Positions 1-6,090 of a stretch of 6,402 bases of DNA are shown piece after piece. The DNA is from SVEL01 sp964573715. Lineage in GTDB: Bacteria; Bacillota; Clostridia; Lachnospirales; Lachnospiraceae. A program made the position numbers and the translations under genes. The stretch spans positions 1 to 6,402 of the forward strand of contig CAZNKR010000072.1 of assembly GCA_964573715.1 (NCBI GenBank), given 5' to 3'. Each line of letters opens with the position of its first letter. Position 1 is the first letter of the stretch. The notes beneath the pieces are model-generated. The model made no database searches and was not told the origin of the DNA. It saw only the letters and a list, made by a program, of their open reading frames with translations.

Positions 1-185
1 AAAAAGATAGCTTATTTTAAAAACCACATTTGGGGATTGTAAAAAGAATAGAAAGTAGGTATATTGTGAAAAGAGGTTAAATCTAAAACACATCAAGGGG
101 ATTCTCTACCCAATTAAATCCTACAGTAAATTTACGCTATCCTTGCCCCCTATACCCTTGATAGGTTCTATTTTATGGGGTATAA
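1..185. other. Non-coding or decayed leader region, no gene seen
   Basis: I see no convincing reading frame on either strand; stops are frequent and the sequence is AT-rich. The only structure of note is a 7-bp inverted repeat, TATACCC at 151-157 and GGGTATA at 178-184, with a 20-nt spacer. It ends immediately before the first repeat arm. It is not followed by a T run, so I do not call it a terminator. It could be the tail of whatever lies to the left. Confidence 0.5.
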
Positions 186-262
186 TAAAACTATTCAGTA
201 GCTCTGCGCGTATACTGCGTTAACCGTAAGAATATGTAAAGAGATAAGTGAGAATGCCATTA
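186..262 (+). repeat. Repeat arm A (left arm of inverted pair)
   Basis: This stretch aligns along its length with the left half of the 151-bp element at 1709-1859. Shared blocks are TTCAGTAG, TCTGCGC, ACCGTAAGAAT and AAGTGA-AAT-CCAT. Its outer end TAAAACTATTCA (186-197) matches the perfect terminus TGTAACTGTTCA in 9 of 12 positions. It lies in opposite orientation to arm B (433-508). Its inner end runs straight into coding sequence of a HAD-family fragment, and the exact junction (about 244-262) is unclear because the repeat and coding signals overlap there. Divergence from the 1709 copy suggests that this is an older copy. Confidence 0.8.
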
Positions 263-435
263 CTATTGAAGATTCTCCAAACGGAATACGCTCAGCTTAT
301 CGTGCCGGTATGAAGCCGATTATGGTACCGGATCTCATTGAACCTACTCCGGAAATAGAGTCCATGCTTTATGGGAAGTTCTATTCTCTGTTGGATGTTA
401 TGGATTACTTAAAAATGACAAGCAATGGTACTTAA
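250..435 (+). pseudogene. 3' fragment of a HAD-family hydrolase (beta-phosphoglucomutase-like)
   Basis: The frame from 250 reads about 61 codons to a TAA at 433-435. It contains IEDSPNGIRSAYRAGM followed by MVPDL, which is the conserved last HAD motif (acidic E-D-S plus the small-residue helix) of beta-phosphoglucomutase and related sugar-phosphate phosphatases. The C-terminal helix and a natural-looking end follow. The N-terminal nucleophile motif DxD, the cap domain and the conserved Lys are all missing, and there is no start codon with a ribosome binding site, so no active enzyme can be made. The fragment is bracketed by repeat arm A on the left and arm B on the right, and its stop codon lies at the inner edge of arm B. 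It may be the leftover of a native gene broken by repeat insertion, or a piece carried inside a composite element. The exact sugar-phosphate specificity cannot be told. Confidence 0.8.
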
Positions 436-508
436 TGGATTTTCTCTTACTTTCCCGTGTATTCTCACGGTCAGCGCAGCAAATGTGCAGACTTGATGAA
501 TAGTTATA
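433..508 (-). repeat. Repeat arm B (right arm of inverted pair)
   Basis: Read on the minus strand, this segment matches the left half of the element at 1709. Shared blocks are TCTGC-CATTTG-TGCGCTGACCGT and GAGAAAATCC. The outer terminus on the minus strand is TATAACTATTCA, 10 of 12 matches to TGTAACTGTTCA and 10 of 12 to the terminus of arm A. Together arms A and B form a 323-bp inverted structure (186-508) around the HAD fragment. Promoter-like hexamers TTGATG (493-498) and TATAAC (514-519) lie at its outer edge pointing toward the DUF362 gene. Their 15-bp spacing is short, so this is only a weak promoter candidate. Confidence 0.8.
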
Positions 509-568
509 AAATTTATAACCTTAATTATTGGTCACAAGATGAAAAAGACAGGTGTCCGTTAGAGTAGA

Positions 569-1687
569 ATGGAGGAAAACATAAAAAAGTCAAAAGTATA
601 TTACACAAGTATGAAGACATCGTTCAGTGAGAATCTTCCACAGAAGCTGGAACGGTTAATAAAAAGGGCAGGAATCGGAGAAATTGATTTTGAAAGAAAG
701 TATGCGGCAATTAAGATTCACTTCGGTGAGCCGGGAAACCTGGCATTCCTCAGACCCAATTATGCGGCAGTGGTAGTAAAGGTTGTGAAGGAACTGGGCG
801 GGAAACCATTTTTGACCGATTGCAATACACTGTATGTGGGCGGACGTAAAAATGCACTCGATCATATGGATGCGGCATATCAAAATGGATTTTCTCCATT
901 TTCTACAGGCTGCCATGTTATCATTGCCGATGGATTAAAAGGAACAGATGAAGAATTAGTTCCTGTAGAGGGCGGCGAATACATAAAAGAAGCTAAAATA
1001 GGACGTGCAGTAATGGATGCAGACGTATTCATTTCACTTAATCATTTCAAGGGTCATGAAGCTACCGGCTTCGGGGGTGCGCTTAAGAATATCGGTATGG
1101 GTTGTGGATCCAGAGCAGGTAAGATGGAGATGCACAGTGCAGGTAAGCCTTCTGTTAATCATGATCCCTGTATAGGCTGTGGCCGCTGTATCAAGATATG
1201 CGCTCATGATGCACCTTCAATTACGAATGGAAAGGCGACGATAGATCACGATAAATGTGTAGGCTGTGGTCGTTGCATCGGTGTTTGTCCAACGGATGCG
1301 ATAGTAGCTGCGGGAGATGAATCCAATGATATCTTAAATAGAAAGATTGCAGAATATAGCAAGGCAGTTCTTTCAGATAGACCTCACTTTCATATCAGTC
1401 TGGTAATCGATATATCCCCTAACTGCGACTGTCACTCGGAGAACGATATTCCGATTGTACCCGATGTAGGAATGTTCGCATCCTTTGACCCGGTCGCTTT
1501 GGATCTGGCTTGCGCAGACGCTGTAAACAAGCAGCCGGTTATTGCCGGAAGTCAGTTGGACCGCATGCCTCACGTTCATCATGATCATTTTATAGATTCT
1601 GCTCCGGCCACCAATTGGAAGTCTTCCATAGAACATGCCGTAAAGATAGGTATAGGAAACGCAGAATATGAAATGATAGAGATATAA
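569..1687 (+). CDS. DUF362 domain protein with two [4Fe-4S] ferredoxin clusters
   Basis: This is a 372-residue cytoplasmic iron-sulfur protein of the DUF362 family. The exact reaction is unknown for the family; an electron-transfer role is likely. The DUF362 core spans roughly residues 45-190 and resumes at about 275-345. Between the halves is a bacterial ferredoxin module with two CxxCxxCxxxC motifs: C201, C204, C207, C211 and C230, C233, C236, C240. A His-rich stretch (H335, H337, H338, H340) lies near the C-terminus, which ends in the usual W...GIG..EYE segment. No signal peptide or membrane segment is seen. The start is uncertain. ATG 569 has no upstream ribosome binding site, and the only good one, GGAGG at 571-575, lies inside the first codons. 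From family memory the protein should begin near the SKVYYT segment (590), where the codon before it is AAG, not ATG. ATA 581 or ATG 611 are alternatives. The gene stands alone between repeat copies. Confidence 0.88.
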   Translation: MEENIKKSKVYYTSMKTSFSENLPQKLERLIKRAGIGEIDFERKYAAIKIHFGEPGNLAFLRPNYAAVVVKVVKELGGKPFLTDCNTLYVGGRKNALDHMDAAYQNGFSPFSTGCHVIIADGLKGTDEELVPVEGGEYIKEAKIGRAVMDADVFISLNHFKGHEATGFGGALKNIGMGCGSRAGKMEMHSAGKPSVNHDPCIGCGRCIKICAHDAPSITNGKATIDHDKCVGCGRCIGVCPTDAIVAAGDESNDILNRKIAEYSKAVLSDRPHFHISLVIDISPNCDCHSENDIPIVPDVGMFASFDPVALDLACADAVNKQPVIAGSQLDRMPHVHHDHFIDSAPATNWKSSIEHAVKIGIGNAEYEMIEI

Positions 1688-1702
1688 GTGTTAGAATAAA
1701 AG

Positions 1703-1865
1703 TAATATTGTAACTGTTCAGTAGGTCTGCGCATTTGTTGCGCTGACCGTAAGAATGAGTGGAAAGAATAAGTGAAAATCCCATCACTGAAGGTGATTTT
1801 AATGGATTTTCATAAAGCAAATTTTGATTATGTAACTGTGAGGTGATTGAACAGTTACATAATAT
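1703..1865. mobile_element. 151-bp MITE-like element with 12-bp TIRs and 6-bp target duplication
   Basis: The element proper is 1709-1859. Its left end TGTAACTGTTCA (1709-1720) and right end TGAACAGTTACA (1848-1859) are perfect 12-bp inverted repeats. Both are flanked directly by TAATAT (1703-1708 and 1860-1865), a perfect 6-bp direct repeat as left by transposition. It has no coding capacity, so any mobility must rely on a transposase encoded elsewhere. Inside are a hairpin GGTCTGCGC/GCGCTGACC (1724-1732 with 1740-1748, one T-T mismatch), an inverted pair GAAAATCC-AT/ATGGATTTTC near the middle, and a strong terminal hairpin at 1828-1862. The left half matches arms A and B. The insertion ends two bases before the Shine-Dalgarno sequence of the downstream regulator gene. 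The transposase family is not identified. Confidence 0.85.
1828..1862. repeat. Perfect 12-bp-arm hairpin at the element's right end
   Basis: TTATGTAACTGT (1828-1839) and ACAGTTACATAA (1851-1862) are exact reverse complements with an 11-nt spacer. The inner 29 bp (1831-1859) matches the solo mini-element at 4740-4768 in 24 of 29 positions. No T run follows in either direction, so it is not a classic intrinsic terminator. It lies 5 nt before the ribosome binding site of the regulator gene, and in a transcript from upstream it would fold just ahead of translation start. Confidence 0.85.
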
Positions 1866-1877
1866 TAGAGGTTTCAT

Positions 1878-2495
1878 ATGAAAATTGACATACCTAAATA
1901 CCAGCAGATTGCTGCAGATATTGCAACAAAGATTGCATGTGGTGATTATGCGGAGGGCGAAAAGATATATGTCCGCTCCGCATTAGCCAGCCAATATGGG
2001 GTTTCCTCTGAGACGGCAAGGCGTGCAGTATACGTTTTATCCGATATGAAAATTGTGGAAATCACAAAAGGCAGCGGCGTTCTTATAAAATCCAGGAAGC
2101 TGGCTGTAGATTTCATTAATAAATTCGATTCAGTCAGTCAGATGAGTGAATTGAAAAAACATATTTTGAATAATATAGAGGGGCAAATTACCCAGAGTGC
2201 CGAACTAAAAACGATGGTATCTGAATTAATGTACATGACAGAAAGATTCCGTGTTGTTAATCCATTTTCACCTTTTGAAATTTCGATTACACAAGAGGCA
2301 TCTTATATTGGACAGAATCTTTCAGAAAGTAACTTCTGGCACAATACGACAGCTACCATTATAGCAATTCGGCGCGGAGAAGAGATTATTATATCACCTG
2401 GACCGTATGCGGTAATCTCACTGGGAGACATACTCTATTATGTAGGTGATGAAAATTGCCATGAGAGAGTGAGAAGTTTTTTGTATTCAAAATAA
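1878..2495 (+). CDS. busR: BusR-type GntR/RCK_C transcriptional regulator of osmolyte uptake
   Basis: This 205-residue DNA-binding repressor is of the BusR kind. Residues 5-72 form a GntR-type winged helix-turn-helix, with SxxTARRAVYVLSDMKIV as the recognition-helix region and GSGVLI as the wing end. Residues about 75-128 are a helical, probably coiled-coil linker. Residues about 131-203 are an RCK_C (TrkA_C) ligand-binding domain, with the IGQNL segment and the terminal DILYYVG strand. In Lactococcus lactis and Streptococcus agalactiae, proteins with this layout bind c-di-AMP through RCK_C and repress the betaine importer genes. The length fits. The start is ATG 1878 with AGAGG at 1867-1871, 6 nt away. 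The gene ends in its own terminator, then the importer operon follows in the same direction, the expected target. The 151-bp element sits directly upstream, so the native promoter may be displaced. The ligand is inferred from family, not shown here. Confidence 0.88.
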   Translation: MKIDIPKYQQIAADIATKIACGDYAEGEKIYVRSALASQYGVSSETARRAVYVLSDMKIVEITKGSGVLIKSRKLAVDFINKFDSVSQMSELKKHILNNIEGQITQSAELKTMVSELMYMTERFRVVNPFSPFEISITQEASYIGQNLSESNFWHNTTATIIAIRRGEEIIISPGPYAVISLGDILYYVGDENCHERVRSFLYSK

Positions 2496-2511
2496 ATAAT
2501 TTAATAAGATA

Positions 2512-2559
2512 AAGGCTGTTGTTTTGCGACCAATTTGGGAGATAAAGCAACAGTCTTTT
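2512..2559 (+). terminator. Intrinsic terminator after busR
   Basis: AAGGCTGTTG (2512-2521) pairs with CAACAGTCTT (2548-2557) over 10 bp with one G-U pair, followed by a T-rich tract (TTTTGTTTT). The loop is long (26 nt), so it is a moderate rather than strong terminator. It separates the regulator transcript from the importer operon and implies that the operon has its own promoter. Confidence 0.7.
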
Positions 2560-2573
2560 GTTTTATTCCAAAT

Positions 2574-2602
2574 TTGACATAAAAGTTTATCTGTGTTAGC
2601 AT
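2574..2602 (+). promoter_or_regulatory. Sigma-A-type promoter of the importer operon
   Basis: A perfect -35 TTGACA (2574-2579) is followed after 17 bp by TAGCAT (2597-2602), a 4-of-6 match to TATAAT. TG at 2594-2595 supplies an extended -10. Transcription would start near 2609, leaving a leader of about 50 nt before the opuAA ribosome binding site AGGAGG (2649-2654). Confidence 0.7.
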
Positions 2603-2603
2603 A

Positions 2604-2643
2604 CAAAGAGACAACCTGAATATATTATAGTGTTGTTACTTTG
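2604..2643. promoter_or_regulatory. Bipartite dyad, candidate BusR operator
   Basis: CAAAGAGACAAC (2604-2615) and GTTGTTACTTTG (2632-2643) form an inverted repeat matching at 10 of 12 positions, with a 16-bp spacer (centre-to-centre 28 bp). It begins one base after the -10 element and covers the predicted start site, a classic repressor position. BusR is described in the literature as reading bipartite sites with widely spaced half-sites. The assignment here is an inference from position, symmetry and the neighbouring regulator gene. As RNA the arms could also pair, so a leader hairpin is an alternative. Confidence 0.55.
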
Positions 2644-2660
2644 TAAAAAGGAGGATATAT

Positions 2661-3860
2661 ATGCAAAAAGTTGAAGTCAAAGGTCTATATAAGATATTTG
2701 GATCTTCGCCCAGACAAGTAATTCCCATGTTGGAGGGAGGCATGAACAAAGATAAGATATTAAGAAAACACAAGCATAGCGTTGGTGTAAATAATGCATC
2801 ATTTACAGTGGAGGAGGGGGAAATCTTCGTTGTAATGGGTCTCTCAGGTAGTGGGAAGTCCACGCTTATCCGTTGTTTGAACCGTTTAATAGAGCCAACA
2901 GCAGGCAGTGTTTTCATTGATGGCCAGGATATTGCCAAGGCATCTGCCGCCCAACTACGTGAAGTACGAAGGAAAAAGGTAGCTATGGTTTTCCAGAACT
3001 TTGCACTTTTACCGCATAAAACGGTACTGGAGAATGTAGCATTTGGATTGGAAATACAGGATGTAGCATCGGAAGTACGAAAGAAAAAGGCGCAGGAGAT
3101 GCTGGAGATCGTAGGATTAAAGGGCTATGATAATGCAATGCCAAAGGAATTGTCGGGCGGTATGCAGCAAAGAGTAGGTCTTGCAAGAGCCCTTGCTATA
3201 GAAGCGGATATTCTTCTGATGGATGAGGCATTTAGTGCTCTGGATCCGTTGATTCGTAAGGATATGCAAAATGAGCTCCTGTCTTTGCAGGGAAAAATGA
3301 AAAAGACAATAATATTCATTACACACGATTTGGATGAAGCTCTGAAAATTGGTGATAGAATTGCAATTATGAAAGACGGAAATATCGTTCAGATCGGTTC
3401 TGCTGAAGAAATTCTTCAAAATCCTGCTGATGATTATGTCCGTAAGTTCACGCAAGATGTAAACCGCGCAAAAATAATTACAGCTTCTGCAATTATGCGT
3501 AACGCGGAAGCAATCGTACTTGAAAAATCTGGAATCCGCACGGCTGCCCGTAGAATGAAAGACTTAGGTATCTCTAGTCTTTTCGTCACAGATAAAAGTA
3601 ATGCTTTACTGGGGATTGTTACTATCGATCAGGTATCCTCACTTATGAAAGAAGGTAAAGAAGAACTGGAATCTATTATTCACACTAATATTGAAACGGT
3701 AAGCCTCGAATCATCAATTGATGAAATTATCCCATTATTTTTGCATTCAAGTTATCCTATTGCTGTAGTAGATGAGGATAAGAAATTAAAAGGAATTATT
3801 GTGAAGTCTGCCGTTCTTGTCGGGATTGCCGGAGAAGAGGGGGAAGACTATGCCGTTTAA
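2661..3860 (+). CDS. opuAA: Glycine betaine/proline-type ABC importer ATPase with tandem CBS domains
   Basis: This is the ATP-hydrolysing subunit (399 residues) of an OpuA/ProU-type compatible-solute importer at the inner face of the membrane. Walker A GLSGSGKST is at residues 60-68, the Q-loop Gln at 112, the ABC signature LSGGMQQ at 164-170, Walker B ILLMDEA at 184-190, the D-loop SALD at 192-195 and the switch His at 222. Two CBS domains follow at about 275-330 and 338-391, the regulatory module that senses ionic strength and, in Lactococcus OpuA, c-di-AMP. The length is normal for OpuAA/ProV. The start ATG 2661 has AGGAGG at 2649-2654. The gene overlaps the permease gene by 11 nt, suggesting translational coupling. 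It is the first gene of the operon, under the promoter at 2574. Betaine is the most likely substrate, but carnitine, choline or proline betaine cannot be excluded. Confidence 0.95.
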   Translation: MQKVEVKGLYKIFGSSPRQVIPMLEGGMNKDKILRKHKHSVGVNNASFTVEEGEIFVVMGLSGSGKSTLIRCLNRLIEPTAGSVFIDGQDIAKASAAQLREVRRKKVAMVFQNFALLPHKTVLENVAFGLEIQDVASEVRKKKAQEMLEIVGLKGYDNAMPKELSGGMQQRVGLARALAIEADILLMDEAFSALDPLIRKDMQNELLSLQGKMKKTIIFITHDLDEALKIGDRIAIMKDGNIVQIGSAEEILQNPADDYVRKFTQDVNRAKIITASAIMRNAEAIVLEKSGIRTAARRMKDLGISSLFVTDKSNALLGIVTIDQVSSLMKEGKEELESIIHTNIETVSLESSIDEIIPLFLHSSYPIAVVDEDKKLKGIIVKSAVLVGIAGEEGEDYAV

Positions 3861-4737
3861 TGGAAAAATCCCTATAGGGGACTTTGTAGAAAAAGGTATT
3901 GATTGGATGACTAAGAATTTCAGTGGTTTCTTTGCAGCAATTAAGGAAGCTCTTTCTGGAATTATTGATGGCACAAGCTGGCTCCTTTCAGCTATTCCGG
4001 TCGTTGTTTTCATAATTATAGTCGCCTTTTTGGCATGGTGGATCGCCGGAAAAGGACTTGCGATTTTCACCGGAATTGGTCTCTTGCTCATTGCTAATTT
4101 AAATCTTTGGGATAAAACGATGCAGACACTCGCTTTAGTAAGTGCTTCTACCTTGATAGCGTTAGTAGTAGGTCTGCCTCTGGGTATTCTAATGTCAAAG
4201 AGCGATACGGCAAATAAGATTATACGGCCAATATTGGATTTTATGCAGACAATGCCAGCCTTTGTATATCTGATTCCTGCTGTGTACTTTTTCGATTTGG
4301 GATCAGTACCTGGTGCAGTGGCCACGATTATCTTCGCCATGCCGCCTATTGTACGCTTGACAAATCTTGGAATACGCCAAGTGCCTGCGGATGTAGTAGA
4401 GGCAGCAAGATCCTTTGGTTCAACCCCGTCACAATTGCTTTTTAAAGTACGAATTCCCCTTGCGATCCCTACGATTATGGCAGGACTGAACCAAACGATT
4501 ATGCTATCTCTTTCCATGGTAGTTATCTCTGCTATGATTGGGGCTGACGGCCTTGGAAAAACTGTTTATGAAGGCATTACACAGATGAATATCGGAAAAG
4601 GATTCGAGGGAGGACTTGCAGTAGTTATTATGGCGATGCTGATTGACCGTATGACACAATGCCTCGGTTCAACTTCTCAAAAGTCGGGGAAAGCATTTGT
4701 TAAAAGAATATTAAGCGAACGTTCTAATCATAAATAA
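3850..4737 (+). CDS. opuAB: Glycine betaine/proline-type ABC importer permease
   Basis: This is the membrane channel subunit (295 residues from ATG 3850) of the importer. A short N-terminal amphipathic segment (residues 1-40) is followed by hydrophobic stretches at about 47-64, 68-84, 94-116, 133-149, 155-170, 209-231 and 253-266. The cytoplasmic EAA loop that docks on the ATPase is at 184-212 (EAARSFG ... IPLAIPTIMAG). LPLGI-type and QTMPAFVYLIP segments are typical of OpuAB/ProW. ATG 3850 is preferred because GAGGGGG (3837-3843) sits 6 nt upstream; a TTG at 3817 in frame would add 11 residues with no good ribosome binding site. The reading frame overlaps the end of opuAA by 11 nt. The binding protein is a separate gene, as in Bacillus OpuA and unlike the fused Lactococcus BusAB. 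The short basic tail is unremarkable. Confidence 0.94.
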   Translation: MPFNGKIPIGDFVEKGIDWMTKNFSGFFAAIKEALSGIIDGTSWLLSAIPVVVFIIIVAFLAWWIAGKGLAIFTGIGLLLIANLNLWDKTMQTLALVSASTLIALVVGLPLGILMSKSDTANKIIRPILDFMQTMPAFVYLIPAVYFFDLGSVPGAVATIIFAMPPIVRLTNLGIRQVPADVVEAARSFGSTPSQLLFKVRIPLAIPTIMAGLNQTIMLSLSMVVISAMIGADGLGKTVYEGITQMNIGKGFEGGLAVVIMAMLIDRMTQCLGSTSQKSGKAFVKRILSERSNHK

Positions 4738-4774
4738 AATGTAACTGTAAGGATATCGAACTGTTACAATAAAA
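4734..4774. mobile_element. 29-bp palindromic mini-element with 6-bp target duplication
   Basis: The 29 bp at 4740-4768 begins TGTAACTGT and ends ACTGTTACA, matching the right-hand 29 bp of the 151-bp element in 24 positions. Both sides carry ATAAAA (4734-4739 and 4769-4774), a perfect 6-bp direct repeat. The arms pair with one T-T mismatch around an 11-nt spacer. It fills most of the permease to binding-protein gap and ends 9 nt before the next AGGAGG. It may be an extreme deletion derivative, or a unit mobile by itself. AT-rich flanks make chance direct repeats possible, but two copies with the same 6-bp length argue against this. Confidence 0.7.
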
Positions 4775-4794
4775 CGATAAAATAGGAGGAATTT

Positions 4795-5667
4795 ATGTTT
4801 AAAAAAATAATTGGAGCAATAATAGCAGTATCATTGACGGCAATAACTCTTACAGGTTGCGGTAATAATGAAGATGCCGGCTCGAAAGGCACTGTTAAGC
4901 TGGCTTATGTCAATTGGGCAGACGGGATAGCGATGACGAACCTTGCAGCAGCAGTGTTGGAGGATAAAATGGGATATAAAGTAGATCTGACTATGGCAGA
5001 TGCTGCACCCGTATTCGCTTCTGTTGCCAGCGGAAATACCGATGCCTTTCTGGACGTATGGCTTCCCATAACCCATGAAAATTATCTTGAAAAATATGGT
5101 GATGATATAGTAGATCTGGGTATTGTCTATGAAAATGCACTTCTGGGGCTAATCGTCCCCTCTTATGTTGAAATTGACAGCATAGAAGAACTCAATGAGA
5201 ATAAAGATATCTTCGAAGGTGAAATTGTAGGAATTGATGCGGGGGCCGGCTTAATGGTGGCAGCGGAAAAAGCACTGGAAGAGTATGAACTCGATTATAA
5301 GCTTCTGACGGGCAGCGGACCGACTATGACAGCAGCCTTGGGAAAAGCAATTGATGCAAATAACCCTATCGTAGTGACCGGCTGGGCACCTCACTGGAAG
5401 TTCGCAAAATGGGATTTGAAGGTTCTGGAAGATCCTAAGGGAGTATTTGGTGAGGTTGAGAATATTTATAAATATTCCAGAAAAGGCTTGGAAGAAGACA
5501 TGCCGGAAGTCGTAGAATTTATCAAGAACTTTAAAATGTCAGAAGGCGAATTAGGCGATTTGATGGGAGAGATTGAAGAGTACGACGGTGAGCCGCTGGA
5601 TGCAGCCCGTAATTGGATGAATAACAATGAAGAGCTTGTTAATAGTTGGATTACGGTTCAGCCTTAG
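4795..5667 (+). CDS. opuAC: Glycine betaine/proline-type substrate-binding lipoprotein
   Basis: This is the extracellular, lipid-anchored solute receptor (290 residues) of the importer. Residues 1-21 are a signal peptide with a KK n-region, a hydrophobic core and lipobox LTGC; Cys22 is the lipidated residue, followed by a GNNEDAGSKG linker. The mature domain is of the OpuAC/ProX type. W41 (YVNWADG), W89 (DVWLP) and W197 (GWAPHW) are good candidates for the aromatic cage that holds the quaternary ammonium head group. GWAPHWKFAKWDLKVLEDP is the family hallmark near the hinge. The length is normal. The start ATG 4795 has AGGAGG at 4784-4789, spacing 5. It is the third gene of the operon, set 57 nt after the permease stop with the mini-element between. 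This gap may let the receptor be made in different amount from the membrane subunits. Confidence 0.94.
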   Translation: MFKKIIGAIIAVSLTAITLTGCGNNEDAGSKGTVKLAYVNWADGIAMTNLAAAVLEDKMGYKVDLTMADAAPVFASVASGNTDAFLDVWLPITHENYLEKYGDDIVDLGIVYENALLGLIVPSYVEIDSIEELNENKDIFEGEIVGIDAGAGLMVAAEKALEEYELDYKLLTGSGPTMTAALGKAIDANNPIVVTGWAPHWKFAKWDLKVLEDPKGVFGEVENIYKYSRKGLEEDMPEVVEFIKNFKMSEGELGDLMGEIEEYDGEPLDAARNWMNNNEELVNSWITVQP

Positions 5668-5733
5668 GTTAAACTGTAACCTATATGCACACAAAATGCG
5701 ATAAAACTATATTTTGGTACTTGCAGTACTCAC

Positions 5734-5779
5734 AAAACTCTGGGCGAAGAATCTTTTATGATTCTTCGCCCAGAGTTTT
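5734..5779. terminator. Strong bidirectional intrinsic terminator
   Basis: A perfect 20-bp stem (5734-5753 with 5760-5779) encloses a 6-nt loop TTTTAT. The GC-rich core is CTCTGGGCGAAGAATC, and the arms end in A and T runs, so it has a T tail in both directions. It ends the importer operon on the plus strand, 66 nt past the opuAC stop, and the murG remnant on the minus strand. Confidence 0.92.
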
Positions 5780-5792
5780 CATTAGGAAGCTC

Positions 5793-6090
5793 TTAAGAGT
5801 GGCGGGTAGCTTCAATTAAATCTGTAATCGTGCGGATGGAGTTAAGCTGGCTGCTCTTACTCATCCCATCGCTATATGTCTGTCTTGTAAAATAAAGTTC
5901 GTGTATTCTTTCTACTAATAGATTTTCCGTTAAATAATCTTCGTCGATAACAAGACTGAAACCTTGAGATTCGAAAGACTTCGCATTTAAAATCTGATCA
6001 CCCCGGCTACTGTGAGCGGAAAGAGGAATGAGAAGGTTCCATCCCACTGTATTGCAATGAGCTACACCATTTCACCAGACCTTGATGATG
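5793..6090 (-). pseudogene. murG: murG 3' remnant (peptidoglycan GlcNAc transferase)
   Basis: The minus-strand frame from 6047 to 5793 reads 84 residues. They include WNLLIPLSAHSSRGDQILNA, then SFESQGFSLVIDEDYLTENLL and a final helix. This is the UDP-GlcNAc-binding C-terminal lobe of MurG, which normally has about 355 residues and makes lipid II on the inner membrane face. The natural stop is present, followed directly by a terminator. Just upstream, the minus strand reads SRSGEMV-stop-LIAIQ in another frame. This resembles the SRAG...ELIALQ segment that precedes NLLIPL in MurG, implying a premature stop plus a small frameshift at about 6045-6060. Farther upstream the match is lost. The donor-lobe start and the entire N-terminal lobe are missing, so it cannot be active. 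An intact murG should exist elsewhere in the genome. Duplication with decay, or recombination at this spot, would explain it. Confidence 0.82.

Noticed and set aside
80..185. Minus-strand phrase IKGIGGKDSVNLL resembling the start of a PTS EIIB domain
   Set aside because: Ends at a stop after 13 residues, with no continuation in any frame; chance similarity is likely.
3817..3849. Upstream TTG start extending the permease by 11 residues
   Set aside because: No ribosome binding site at proper distance, whereas ATG 3850 has GAGGGGG 6 nt upstream and fits family N-termini.
3786..4517. Long minus-strand open frame (243 codons) opposite opuAA/opuAB
   Set aside because: Shadow of the permease codons; composition is biased, with no domain and no ribosome binding site.
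5666..5682. AGGTTA/TAACCT dyad containing TGTAAC just after opuAC, resembling another element end
   Set aside because: Only 6-bp arms with a 5-nt spacer, overlapping the stop codon, and no matching second terminus or direct repeat.
5717..5729. GTACT-TGC-AGTAC small hairpin before the terminator
   Set aside because: 5-bp stem without T run; too weak to call a regulatory element.
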